NCBI RefSeq assembly: GCF_047739745.1 | Contig: NZ_JBLLVA010000002.1 | Span: 62,001 to 126,000 of the forward strand | Length of the DNA stretch: 64,000 nt | Source: Pseudaminobacter sp047739745 | GTDB taxonomy: Bacteria; Pseudomonadota; Alphaproteobacteria; Rhizobiales; Rhizobiaceae | Direction: 5' to 3' | Shown: positions 8,150-15,804 of the stretch, one piece after another | Layout: each line of letters begins with the position of its first letter | Position numbering within the stretch: the first letter of the stretch is position 1 | The notes under the pieces: generated by a model | Database searches by the model: none | Told to the model about the DNA's origin: nothing | Seen by the model: only the letters and a program-made list of their open reading frames with translations | Translations under genes and position numbers: made by a program

Positions 8150-8914
8150 GTGTCAGAAAGCAGGATTTCGGCCTTGGTGACAGGTGGCGCAAGGCGGGTC
8201 GGCAGGGCGATCGTCGAGGATTTGGCCGCTCACGGTTTCGCTGTCGCCATCCATTGCAATCGCTCGCGCTCGCATGCGGATGAACTTGCAGCAGCGATCA
8301 CCGCCAAGGGCGGCCGCGCGGCGGTGGTTGTTGCCGACCTTTGCGACATGCAGGCGGTCGACGGCCTGATGGAAGCCGCCGAAAATGCCATTGGCCCTGT
8401 CTCGCTGCTGGTCAACAATGCCTCGGTCTTCGAGGATGACAGCGTGACCGATTTCGACTGGTCGGCTTGGGATCGGCATTTTGCCGTGCATGTAAAGGCG
8501 CCAGTGCTGCTTGCGAGGCGTTTCGCCGAGAGGCTTCCCGATGCCCGCGAAGGGCTGATCGTCAACCTGATCGACCAGCGCGTCTGGCGTCTGACCCCGC
8601 ACTATTTTTCCTATACGTTATCGAAGTCGGCGCTGTGGACGGCGACCCAAACCATGGCTCAGGCGTTGGCGCCGAATATCCGCGTCAATGCCATAGGCCC
8701 CGGTCCGACGCTGGCCAATGCGCATCAGCAGGCGCAGGATTTCGCCGCGCAGGTTGAGGCGCTGATCATGCGGCGAGGTCCCGAGCTTTCGGAATTCGGC
8801 GCAACGATCCGCTATCTTTGGAACGCGCGCTCGGTGACCGGGCAGATGATCGCACTTGACGGCGGCCAGCATCTTGCCTGGCAGACGCCGGATGTGACAG
8901 GCATGATTGAATGA
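8150..8914 (+). CDS. SDR-family oxidoreductase, pteridine-reductase-like
   Basis: The 254-residue classical short-chain dehydrogenase has the NADPH-binding TGGARRVG at residues 10-17, an LVNNAS motif near residue 88, and the catalytic YTLSK near residue 155. The TGGARR opening and the NNASVF segment resemble FolM and PTR1 pteridine reductases, so a pterin substrate is plausible but unproven. It starts with GTG after a GGGGG-rich ribosome site, and its stop overlaps the uvrC start (ATGA), showing translational coupling. Confidence 0.85.
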   Translation: MSESRISALVTGGARRVGRAIVEDLAAHGFAVAIHCNRSRSHADELAAAITAKGGRAAVVVADLCDMQAVDGLMEAAENAIGPVSLLVNNASVFEDDSVTDFDWSAWDRHFAVHVKAPVLLARRFAERLPDAREGLIVNLIDQRVWRLTPHYFSYTLSKSALWTATQTMAQALAPNIRVNAIGPGPTLANAHQQAQDFAAQVEALIMRRGPELSEFGATIRYLWNARSVTGQMIALDGGQHLAWQTPDVTGMIE

Positions 8915-10980
8915 GCAGCAAGGATTCTACGCTGAAGTCGCTCCGACGGTCGGGGCGGGCGGGTGACGACATTGCCGGCTACATGCCCGGTCACGACGTT
9001 GAGGAAGACGAAGGGCCGATCGCCGAAGCCGCGCCGGCCGAACCCGAGCCGTCCTTTACCGCAATCGACTGGACGGCACATCCCGGCGATGGCGACGGCA
9101 AGGTCGGTGCCGAGGTGATTCAGGCGCTGGTGAAGCGCCTGCCCAACGCTCCCGGCGTTTACCGCATGATGAATGCCGCGGGCGACGTGCTCTATGTCGG
9201 CAAGGCGCGCAGCCTGAAGAAGCGCGTGACCAACTATGCGCAAGGACGATTCCACACCAACCGCATCGGCCGCATGGTGCGCGAAACGGCGACGATGGAG
9301 TTCGTCGTCACCCGCACCGAAATCGAGGCGCTGCTGCTTGAGGCCAACCTCATCAAGCGTTTGCGGCCCAGGTTCAACGTGCTTCTGCGCGACGACAAGT
9401 CGTTTCCTTATATCATGCTGACCGGCGACCATCCGTCGCCCGGCATCTTCAAGCATCGCGGCGCACGCTCGCGAAAGGGCGATTATTTCGGCCCGTTCGC
9501 CTCGGCCGGGGCGGTTGGCCGCACCATCAATTCGCTGCAGCGGGCATTCTTGCTGCGCACCTGTACCGATTCCTCATTCGAGAGCCGCACGCGTCCGTGC
9601 CTGCTTTACCAGATCAAGCGCTGTTCGGCGCCGTGCACCGGCGAGATTTCCGCCGCCGACTACGCCAAGCTGGTTTCGGAGGCGAAGGATTTCCTTTCGG
9701 GCCGTAGCCAGAGAGTGAAGACGGACATCTCGGCCGCCATGCAGGAGGCGGCCGAAGCGCTCGATTTCGAGCGTGCCGCCGTTTATCGCGACCGGCTGGC
9801 AGCGCTTTCGCATGTGCAGAGCCACCAGGGCATCAACCCGCAATCGACCGAGGAAGCCGATGTGTTCGCCATCCACCAGGAGGGCGGGCAGACCTGCATC
9901 CAGGTGTTCTTCTTCCGCACCGGGCAGAACTGGGGCAACCGTGCCTATTTTCCGAAGGCCGATCCGATGATCGGCGCTGAGGAGGTTTTGGGCTCTTTCC
10001 TCGCGCAGTTTTACGACGACAAGCCTTCGCCACGACTGCTTCTGCTTTCCCATGAGGTGGAGGAGCAGGAACTCCTGTGCGCGGCGCTCTCGACGCGTGC
10101 CGGTCACAAGGTGGCGATTTCGGTGCCTAGGCGCGGCGAGAAGAAGGATCTTGTCGATCACGCCATGCAAAACGCGCGCGAAGCGCTCGGAAGGCGCCTT
10201 GCAGAAACTTCGACACAGGCGCGGCTGCTTGCCGGCATGGCCGAAACATTCGGGCTGAAAAAGCCGCCGACGCGCATCGAGGTTTATGACAATTCGCACA
10301 TCATGGGCACCAACGCCGTTGGTGCGATGATCGTTGCCGGCCCCGAGGGCTTCGTCAAAAACCAGTACCGCAAGTTCAACATCCGCTCGACCGAGATCAC
10401 GCCGGGCGACGATTTCGGCATGATGCGCGAAGTCATGGAGCGGCGCTTCTCACGGTTGCTCAAGGAGCATGGCGACGTCCAACCGGCCGAGGCCATCGAA
10501 GACGATGTGGCGGGAGCGGGGTTTCCGGCTTGGCCGGACGTCATTTTCATTGACGGTGGCCAAGGTCAGATGACGGCGGTGCGTGCAGTTCTCGATCAAC
10601 TCGGCATCGCCGACCGCGTCGTGGCGATAGGGGTTGCCAAGGGACAAGACCGCGAGGCCGGCCGCGAGCGCTTCTTCGTAACGGGTAGAGACTCATTCTC
10701 GCTGCCGGTGCGCGATCCCGTACTCTATTTCGTGCAACGACTGCGCGATGAGGCGCACCGCTTCGCCATCGGTTCGCATCGGGCGCGACGCAAGAAGGAA
10801 ATGGTGCGCAATCCACTTGATGAGATCGGCGGTATTGGCCCCGGGCGTAAGCGGGCGCTGCTGCTGCATTTTGGCACAGCCAAGGCCGTCAGCCGCGCGG
10901 CGGTCGAGGATTTGATGGTCGTGGACGGCATTTCGGAGCGAATCGCGCGCATGGTTTACGATCATTTTCATGAGGGTTGA
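8911..10980 (+). CDS. uvrC: Excinuclease ABC subunit C
   Basis: UvrC makes both incisions in nucleotide excision repair with UvrA and UvrB. The 689-residue protein has a 65-residue acidic N-terminal extension, then the GIY-YIG nuclease domain (APGVYRMM...VLYVGKARSLKKR near residues 80-100), a UvrB-binding UVR motif near residues 270-300, the RNase H-like second nuclease domain (EVYDNSHIMG, FIDGGQGQ), and C-terminal helix-hairpin-helix repeats (GIGPGRKRALL). All catalytic regions look intact. Confidence 0.97.
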   Translation: MSSKDSTLKSLRRSGRAGDDIAGYMPGHDVEEDEGPIAEAAPAEPEPSFTAIDWTAHPGDGDGKVGAEVIQALVKRLPNAPGVYRMMNAAGDVLYVGKARSLKKRVTNYAQGRFHTNRIGRMVRETATMEFVVTRTEIEALLLEANLIKRLRPRFNVLLRDDKSFPYIMLTGDHPSPGIFKHRGARSRKGDYFGPFASAGAVGRTINSLQRAFLLRTCTDSSFESRTRPCLLYQIKRCSAPCTGEISAADYAKLVSEAKDFLSGRSQRVKTDISAAMQEAAEALDFERAAVYRDRLAALSHVQSHQGINPQSTEEADVFAIHQEGGQTCIQVFFFRTGQNWGNRAYFPKADPMIGAEEVLGSFLAQFYDDKPSPRLLLLSHEVEEQELLCAALSTRAGHKVAISVPRRGEKKDLVDHAMQNAREALGRRLAETSTQARLLAGMAETFGLKKPPTRIEVYDNSHIMGTNAVGAMIVAGPEGFVKNQYRKFNIRSTEITPGDDFGMMREVMERRFSRLLKEHGDVQPAEAIEDDVAGAGFPAWPDVIFIDGGQGQMTAVRAVLDQLGIADRVVAIGVAKGQDREAGRERFFVTGRDSFSLPVRDPVLYFVQRLRDEAHRFAIGSHRARRKKEMVRNPLDEIGGIGPGRKRALLLHFGTAKAVSRAAVEDLMVVDGISERIARMVYDHFHEG

Positions 10981-11086
10981 TCGTTTGCCGATGAAAATAT
11001 TGCTGTGCCATCGGTTTCCAATGGTTGACCCCTCGCACCGGCATCTGATTTGAGTAGGAAGGATATTTAAGGAATCGCGGATCGAA

Positions 11087-11677
11087 ATGGCCAGGCGCGC
11101 TTTCAACCTCCCCAATGTGCTGACTTACGCGCGCATTCTCGCGGTGCCGATGATCGTGCTGTGCTTTTTCCTGGAGGGACGTCTGCGCTCCAGCGACTTT
11201 GCACGCTACTCCGCTCTGGCGATCTTTCTGGCTGCCAGCATCACCGACTATTTCGACGGCTATTTCGCCCGCGCCTGGAAGCAGACATCGAACATAGGCC
11301 GCATGCTTGACCCGATCGCCGACAAGCTTCTGGTGGCGACCTGCCTGCTGCTGCTTGCCGCCGATACCGATCGCACCATCGCGGGGTGGACGCTATGGGC
11401 GGCTATCATCATTCTGTGCCGCGAAATCCTGGTTTCCGGTCTGCGCGAATATCTGGCGGCACTCAAGGTCAGCGTGCCGGTGACGCAACTCGCCAAATGG
11501 AAGACCACGATCCAGATGGTGGCGATCGCCTTCCTGCTGCTTGGTCCGGCCGGCGACAAGATCGTGCCCTATTGGACGCAGACCGGCATATTGCTGCTCT
11601 GGATTTCCGCCATTGTCACGCTCTATACCGGGTATGACTACTTTCGGGCGGGTGTTAAGCATATAATCGACGAATGA
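11087..11677 (+). CDS. pgsA: CDP-diacylglycerol-glycerol-3-phosphate 3-phosphatidyltransferase
   Basis: PgsA is the inner-membrane enzyme that commits CDP-diacylglycerol to phosphatidylglycerol. The 196-residue protein opens FNLPNVLTYARI, shows the CDP-alcohol signature DYFDGYFAR followed by a glycine and two aspartates (GRMLDPIADK) near residues 51-80, and has about five membrane helices. It follows uvrC by 106 bases, an arrangement widely conserved in Proteobacteria, and overlaps moaD by ATGA. Confidence 0.94.
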   Translation: MARRAFNLPNVLTYARILAVPMIVLCFFLEGRLRSSDFARYSALAIFLAASITDYFDGYFARAWKQTSNIGRMLDPIADKLLVATCLLLLAADTDRTIAGWTLWAAIIILCREILVSGLREYLAALKVSVPVTQLAKWKTTIQMVAIAFLLLGPAGDKIVPYWTQTGILLLWISAIVTLYTGYDYFRAGVKHIIDE

Positions 11678-11940
11678 CTGAGAATTCGACAAGGCTCATT
11701 TATTTCGCCTGGGTCCGCGAGCGGATCGGCAGGTCGCAGGAAGACGTCACGTTGCCGGCCGGCGTGGAGACGGTCGCCGACCTGCTGCTCTGGTTGAAGG
11801 GACGCGGCGAAGAATACGAAAACGCTCTGCAATATCCCGACGTGATCCGCGTCGCCATCAATCAGGAACATGTCGACCATCGGGAAAGAATAGCGGGCGC
11901 GCGTGAGATCGCGCTGTTTCCGCCGATGACCGGAGGCTAG
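11674..11940 (+). CDS. moaD: Molybdopterin synthase sulfur carrier subunit
   Basis: MoaD is the small ubiquitin-fold subunit that delivers sulfur, as a C-terminal thiocarboxylate, for dithiolene formation in molybdopterin. The 88-residue protein has the family YFAWVRERIG opening and ends in FPPMTGG, with the essential GG terminus exactly at the stop. Start overlaps the pgsA stop. It is two bases upstream of its partner moaE. Confidence 0.95.
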   Translation: MTENSTRLIYFAWVRERIGRSQEDVTLPAGVETVADLLLWLKGRGEEYENALQYPDVIRVAINQEHVDHRERIAGAREIALFPPMTGG

Positions 11941-11942
11941 CC

Positions 11943-12413
11943 ATGTCGCTTGCGGTCAAGCCAGATATCCGCATTCAGCGCCAGGATTTCGACGTCAATG
12001 CCGAGATCGCCCGACTGACGAGAGGGCGGGCGGATGTCGGTGCGGTAGTGACTTTCACAGGGTTGTGCCGCGACGAGGCGGGCACGCTTTCAGCGCTGGA
12101 ACTCGAACACTATCCCGGAATGGCGGAAGCCGAGATTTCGCGCATTGCCGCCGAGGCGCTCGAGCGCTGGGCGCTTTGCGGCCTGACGGCAATCCATCGT
12201 TTCGGCCGGATCGAGCCCGGCGAGAATATCGTGCTGGTAGTAGCCACGTCCACGCATCGCCATGCGGCGTTCGAAGCGGCAAATTTCCTGATGGATTTTC
12301 TCAAATCGCGCGCTCCCTTCTGGAAGAAGGAACATGGCGCCGATGGCTCGGCCGGCGATTGGGTGGACGCCAAGGAAGCCGACGAGGCCGCCATGGAGCG
12401 CTGGAAGCGCTAG
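11943..12413 (+). CDS. moaE: Molybdopterin synthase catalytic subunit
   Basis: MoaE binds MoaD and converts cyclic pyranopterin monophosphate to molybdopterin. The 156-residue protein shows GAVVTFTGLCRDE near the N-terminus, the HRFGRIEPGENIVLV segment, and the RAPFWKKE motif containing the catalytic lysine near residue 126. It supports the molybdoenzyme at 15805 among others. Last gene of the SDR-uvrC-pgsA-moaDE run, ending at a bidirectional terminator shared with ndk. Confidence 0.95.
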   Translation: MSLAVKPDIRIQRQDFDVNAEIARLTRGRADVGAVVTFTGLCRDEAGTLSALELEHYPGMAEAEISRIAAEALERWALCGLTAIHRFGRIEPGENIVLVVATSTHRHAAFEAANFLMDFLKSRAPFWKKEHGADGSAGDWVDAKEADEAAMERWKR

Positions 12414-12455
12414 CCCAGAGCGCGGCGTCGCAGGGGCCGCATGGATGCGCCGAGC

Positions 12456-12486
12456 AAAAAAGCCGGAGCTTTCACCCCGGCTTTTC
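12456..12486. terminator. Bidirectional terminator between moaE and ndk
   Basis: AAAAAAGCCGG pairs with CCGGCTTTT across a short loop, between convergent stops at 12413 and 12528. Confidence 0.85.
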
Positions 12487-12527
12487 AATAAAATCAGCGA
12501 TTTGACGCTGGAATCTGGATCAGGGAA

Positions 12528-12950
12528 TCAGCCGACGATCTCGGTATCGGAGAACCAGTACTTGATCTCCTGCGCGGCGGTTTCCGGCGCATCCGAGCCG
12601 TGCACCGAGTTCTCGCCGATCGACAGCGCGTGAACCTTGCGGATCGTGCCTTCGTCGGCATTGGCCGGGTTGGTCGCGCCCATGACTTCGCGGTTCTTGG
12701 CGATGGCGTTTTCGCCTTCCAGCACCTGCACGATGGTCGGTCCGGACGACATGAATTCGACCAGTTCGCCGAAGAAGGGGCGTTCCTTGTGGACCGCGTA
12801 GAAACCTTCCGCCTCGCGGCGGCTCATCCAGACGCGACGAGAAGCGACGACGCGCAGGCCGGCATCTTCCAGCATCTTGGTGATCGCACCGGTGAGATTG
12901 CGACGCGTTGCATCCGGCTTGATCATCGAAAACGTGCGTTCGATCGCCAT
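12528..12950 (-). CDS. ndk: Nucleoside diphosphate kinase
   Basis: Ndk transfers the gamma-phosphate from ATP to nucleoside diphosphates through a phosphohistidine. The 140-residue protein begins AIERTFSMIKPDA and carries the active-site histidine in SVHGSD near residue 117. AAAGGA precedes the ATG, and a good promoter lies upstream. Length and motifs are fully typical. Confidence 0.97.
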   Translation of the reverse strand: MAIERTFSMIKPDATRRNLTGAITKMLEDAGLRVVASRRVWMSRREAEGFYAVHKERPFFGELVEFMSSGPTIVQVLEGENAIAKNREVMGATNPANADEGTIRKVHALSIGENSVHGSDAPETAAQEIKYWFSDTEIVG

Positions 12951-12992
12951 GACATATCCTTTTGAAATTGGGGAAGGGCAGTTGTGGCGGAC

Positions 12993-13021
12993 CCTATACA
13001 GGTGCTCCGTTGCATTGCCAA
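12993..13021 (-). promoter_or_regulatory. Candidate housekeeping promoter of ndk
   Basis: On the reverse strand TTGGCA and TATAGG are separated by 17 bases, ending 43 bases before the ndk start. Confidence 0.5.
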
Positions 13022-13162
13022 GGGTTCAGGCAATCTCCAACACCGGTTTTGGCCGGTATTCGCCGACGAGACCTGCGATGAAGAATGGCCATTGGCGCTT
13101 TCTTGCGACGGCGTTAGGAATGTTGCTGCATAGTCGGCGCCCTGGAGGCCGGAAGGAATACC

Positions 13163-13675
13163 ATGAAGCAGCATTTCATGATGTTTGCAGCCTATAATGC
13201 CTGGGCGAACAGGTGCATTTACGATGCCGCGTCGGCGCTTTCGACGGAAGAGTTTTGCCGGGATGCCGGCGCGTTCTTCAAGTCGATGATGGGTACTTTG
13301 AATCATCTGGTGGCCACCGACCGCATATGGATGAAGCGTTTCACCGGGAAAGGAGACGCGCCGGCTGCGCTCGACGCCATCATCCACACCGATCTCGGCA
13401 AGCTTCGCGCCGCACGCGAGATCGAGGACCGGCGCATCATCGACTGGATCGATGGCCTCGACGCGAAGGCGCTTTCAGGGCGGTTCACCTACATGACGGT
13501 CTCCGACATGCGCACGATCTCGCAACGCCTGGCGCCGGCGCTCGATCATTTGTTCAACCACCAGACGCATCATCGCGGCCAGGCACACATGATTTTGACG
13601 ACGCTCGGCAAACCCTCGGTGCAACTCGACCTGATTGCCTTCCAGCGATCCGAGGAGGGCAGGGCCTTCGCTTGA
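13163..13675 (+). CDS. DinB/YfiT-like four-helix metalloprotein
   Basis: The 170-residue protein belongs to the DinB superfamily of four-helix bundles that often bind a metal through three histidines. Candidate ligands are the histidine in LNHLVATDRIW near residue 48 and those in HLFNHQTHHRGQAH near residues 129-141. Many relatives are thiol-dependent transferases, but no substrate can be inferred. GGAAGGAA lies a few bases before the ATG. It is divergent from ndk. Confidence 0.88.
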   Translation: MKQHFMMFAAYNAWANRCIYDAASALSTEEFCRDAGAFFKSMMGTLNHLVATDRIWMKRFTGKGDAPAALDAIIHTDLGKLRAAREIEDRRIIDWIDGLDAKALSGRFTYMTVSDMRTISQRLAPALDHLFNHQTHHRGQAHMILTTLGKPSVQLDLIAFQRSEEGRAFA

Positions 13676-13715
13676 GCCCTTGCGGTCGGCCGCCGGCCGG
13701 TGCAAAAGCGCGACC

Positions 13716-15593
13716 ATGCTTATCATCAACGACATTTCACTCCGCATCGCCGGACGCCTGCTTCTCGACCATGCCTCGCTCACGCTGCCGGCGGGAACGA
13801 AGGCGGGGCTCGTGGGCCGCAACGGCACCGGCAAGACGACGCTGTTCAAGGCCATCACCGGCGACATGGCGACCGAAACCGGCTCGATCAGCCTGCCCAA
13901 AGCCTTGCGCATCGGCCAGGTGGCACAGGAAGCGCCGGGGACCGAGGAGCCGCTGATCGATATTGTGCTGAAGGCCGATACCGAGCGCGCGGCACTGCTT
14001 GCGGAAGAAAAGACGGCGACCGACCCGCATCGCATCGCCGAGATTCACATAAGACTGGCCGATATCGATGCGCATTCGGCTGAAGCGCGCGCCGCCACTA
14101 TTCTGGCCGGCCTTGGCTTCGACGACGCGGCGCAGAAGCGGCCGGCCTCGTCGTTTTCCGGTGGCTGGCGCATGCGCGTGGCGCTGGCGGCGGTGCTTTT
14201 TTCTCAGCCAGATCTGCTGCTGCTCGACGAGCCGACCAACTATCTGGACCTGGAAGGCACGCTTTGGCTTGAAACCTATGTCGCGAAATATCCGCATACG
14301 GTGCTGCTGATCAGCCATGATCGTGACTTGCTGAACCGCGCGGTCAATTCGATCATCCATCTCGACCAGAAGAAGCTGACATTCTGGCGTGGCGGCTACG
14401 ATCAGTTCGAGCGGCAGCTTTCCGAGCAACGTGAGTTGCAGGAAAAGAGCCGCGTCAAGCAGGAGGCGGCACGCAAGCATTTGCAGTCCTTTGTCGACCG
14501 CTTCCGCGCCAAGGCGTCGAAGGCGCGACAGGCGCAGTCGCGCATCAAGGCGCTGGAGCGGATGAAGCCGATTTCGGCGCTCGTCGACGACCATGTACGG
14601 CCATTTCATTTTCCCGAGCCGGTCAAGACGGTCGCGTCCCCGATCGTGGCATTGGAGGGAGTCGATGTCGGCTACCATCCGGGTCAGCCGATCCTGCGGA
14701 AGATGTCGCTGCGCATCGACGCCGACGATCGCATCGCGCTGCTCGGCGGAAACGGCAACGGCAAATCGACTTTCGCTAAACTTCTGGCGGGCAGGCTGCA
14801 GGCCGAAACCGGCACGATGACCATTGCGCCGGGGCTGAAGGTGGCGATTTTCGCGCAGCACCAGCTCGACGATCTCAGGCCGGAGGAAAACGCCTATGAG
14901 CATGTGCGCCGGCTGATGCCGGAAGCGCCGGAATCGAAGGTTCGCGCCCGCGTGGCGCAGTTCGGACTGGCAACCGAGAAGATGAACACCGCGGCCAAGG
15001 ATCTCTCCGGCGGCGAGAAGGCGCGGCTGCTGATGGGGCTTTCGGCCTTCGAGGGGCCGAACCTGTTCATCCTCGACGAGCCGACCAACCATCTCGACAT
15101 TGATAGCCGAGAGTCGCTGATCCATGCGCTGAATGAGTTCCCGGGCGCCGTAATCCTGATCTCGCACGACCGCCATCTGCTGGAAGCGACCGCCGATCGG
15201 CTTTGGCTGGTCAAGGACGGCCATGTGAACCCCTATGACGGCGACCTCGACGATTATCGCCAGCAGGTCACCGGGGTCGCCGGCGATCGCAGGGAAAGGC
15301 GCGAGGCGGAAAAGGCGTCGAAGGCCGACCGACGCCGCGAGGCTGCCCAGCGCCGGGCGGCGATGGAGCCGGTCGCCAAGGAAATAAGGGCGACGGAAGC
15401 GCTGATGGATCGCATTCGCAAGCGCATCGACGGCATCGAAGACGAGCTGGCGAACCCGGCGGTCTATGAAAAGGATCCTTCGACCGCCACGCGGCTGGCC
15501 AAGGAACGCTCGCAACTCGCCGCCACGCTTGCCGGCCATGAGGAAAAGTGGCTGGCGCTTTCAGCCGAATATGAGGAGGGGACGGCGGAGTAG
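13716..15593 (+). CDS. ABC-F family ATP-binding protein
   Basis: ABC-F proteins have two ATPase domains and no membrane part; they act on the ribosome. Domain 1 has Walker A GRNGTGKTT, signature SFSGGW and Walker B LLLLDEPTNYLD; domain 2 has GGNGNGKST, LSGGEKARLL and LFILDEPTNHLD. The linker between them is long and basic, and the C-terminal ~80 residues form a predicted charged coiled coil, as in YheS/Uup types. The ATG at 13716 directly starts LIINDISLRI; an in-frame earlier start lies inside the DinB-like gene and adds nothing recognisable. Exact subfamily is uncertain. Confidence 0.92.
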   Translation: MLIINDISLRIAGRLLLDHASLTLPAGTKAGLVGRNGTGKTTLFKAITGDMATETGSISLPKALRIGQVAQEAPGTEEPLIDIVLKADTERAALLAEEKTATDPHRIAEIHIRLADIDAHSAEARAATILAGLGFDDAAQKRPASSFSGGWRMRVALAAVLFSQPDLLLLDEPTNYLDLEGTLWLETYVAKYPHTVLLISHDRDLLNRAVNSIIHLDQKKLTFWRGGYDQFERQLSEQRELQEKSRVKQEAARKHLQSFVDRFRAKASKARQAQSRIKALERMKPISALVDDHVRPFHFPEPVKTVASPIVALEGVDVGYHPGQPILRKMSLRIDADDRIALLGGNGNGKSTFAKLLAGRLQAETGTMTIAPGLKVAIFAQHQLDDLRPEENAYEHVRRLMPEAPESKVRARVAQFGLATEKMNTAAKDLSGGEKARLLMGLSAFEGPNLFILDEPTNHLDIDSRESLIHALNEFPGAVILISHDRHLLEATADRLWLVKDGHVNPYDGDLDDYRQQVTGVAGDRRERREAEKASKADRRREAAQRRAAMEPVAKEIRATEALMDRIRKRIDGIEDELANPAVYEKDPSTATRLAKERSQLAATLAGHEEKWLALSAEYEEGTAE

Positions 15594-15600
15594 GGGCGTT

Positions 15601-15716
15601 CCCCCTCATCCGGCCTTTCGGGCCACCCTATCCCCGGTGGGGTGAAAAGGGCGCCGGCATTGCCACCACGTCTCCTCTCCCCTCGGGGCCGCGAGCGAGG
15701 CGAGCGGGTGAGGGTG
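15601..15716. repeat. Palindromic intergenic mosaic element
   Basis: Outer arms CCCTCATCC and GGGTGAGGG are inverted copies with one mismatch. Between them lie small hairpins (GGCC-TTTC-GGGCC, CCCC-GGT-GGGG, CCCC-T-CGGGG). This architecture matches the RIME-like extragenic palindromes of rhizobia. It sits between the ABC-F gene and the molybdoenzyme gene and has no coding capacity of its own. The family name is an inference from general appearance. Confidence 0.6.
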
Positions 15717-15804
15717 CGATGTTTCCCGCCATGGCACTTTCCCGAAAAGAATTGCCTTTGCTGGCCCTACACGCCGGCGGCAAAAGGCGATAGGTTCTCG
15801 GCCC

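Noticed and set aside
13737..15539. 600-residue open frame antisense to the ABC-F gene; similar long frames opposite pepA (1391-2926), the molybdoenzyme (15628-17496), ppk (31561-33771) and ileS (47631-49142)
   Set aside because: All are reverse-strand shadows with composition typical of antisense GC-rich DNA (His/Arg/Gly-rich, no domain).
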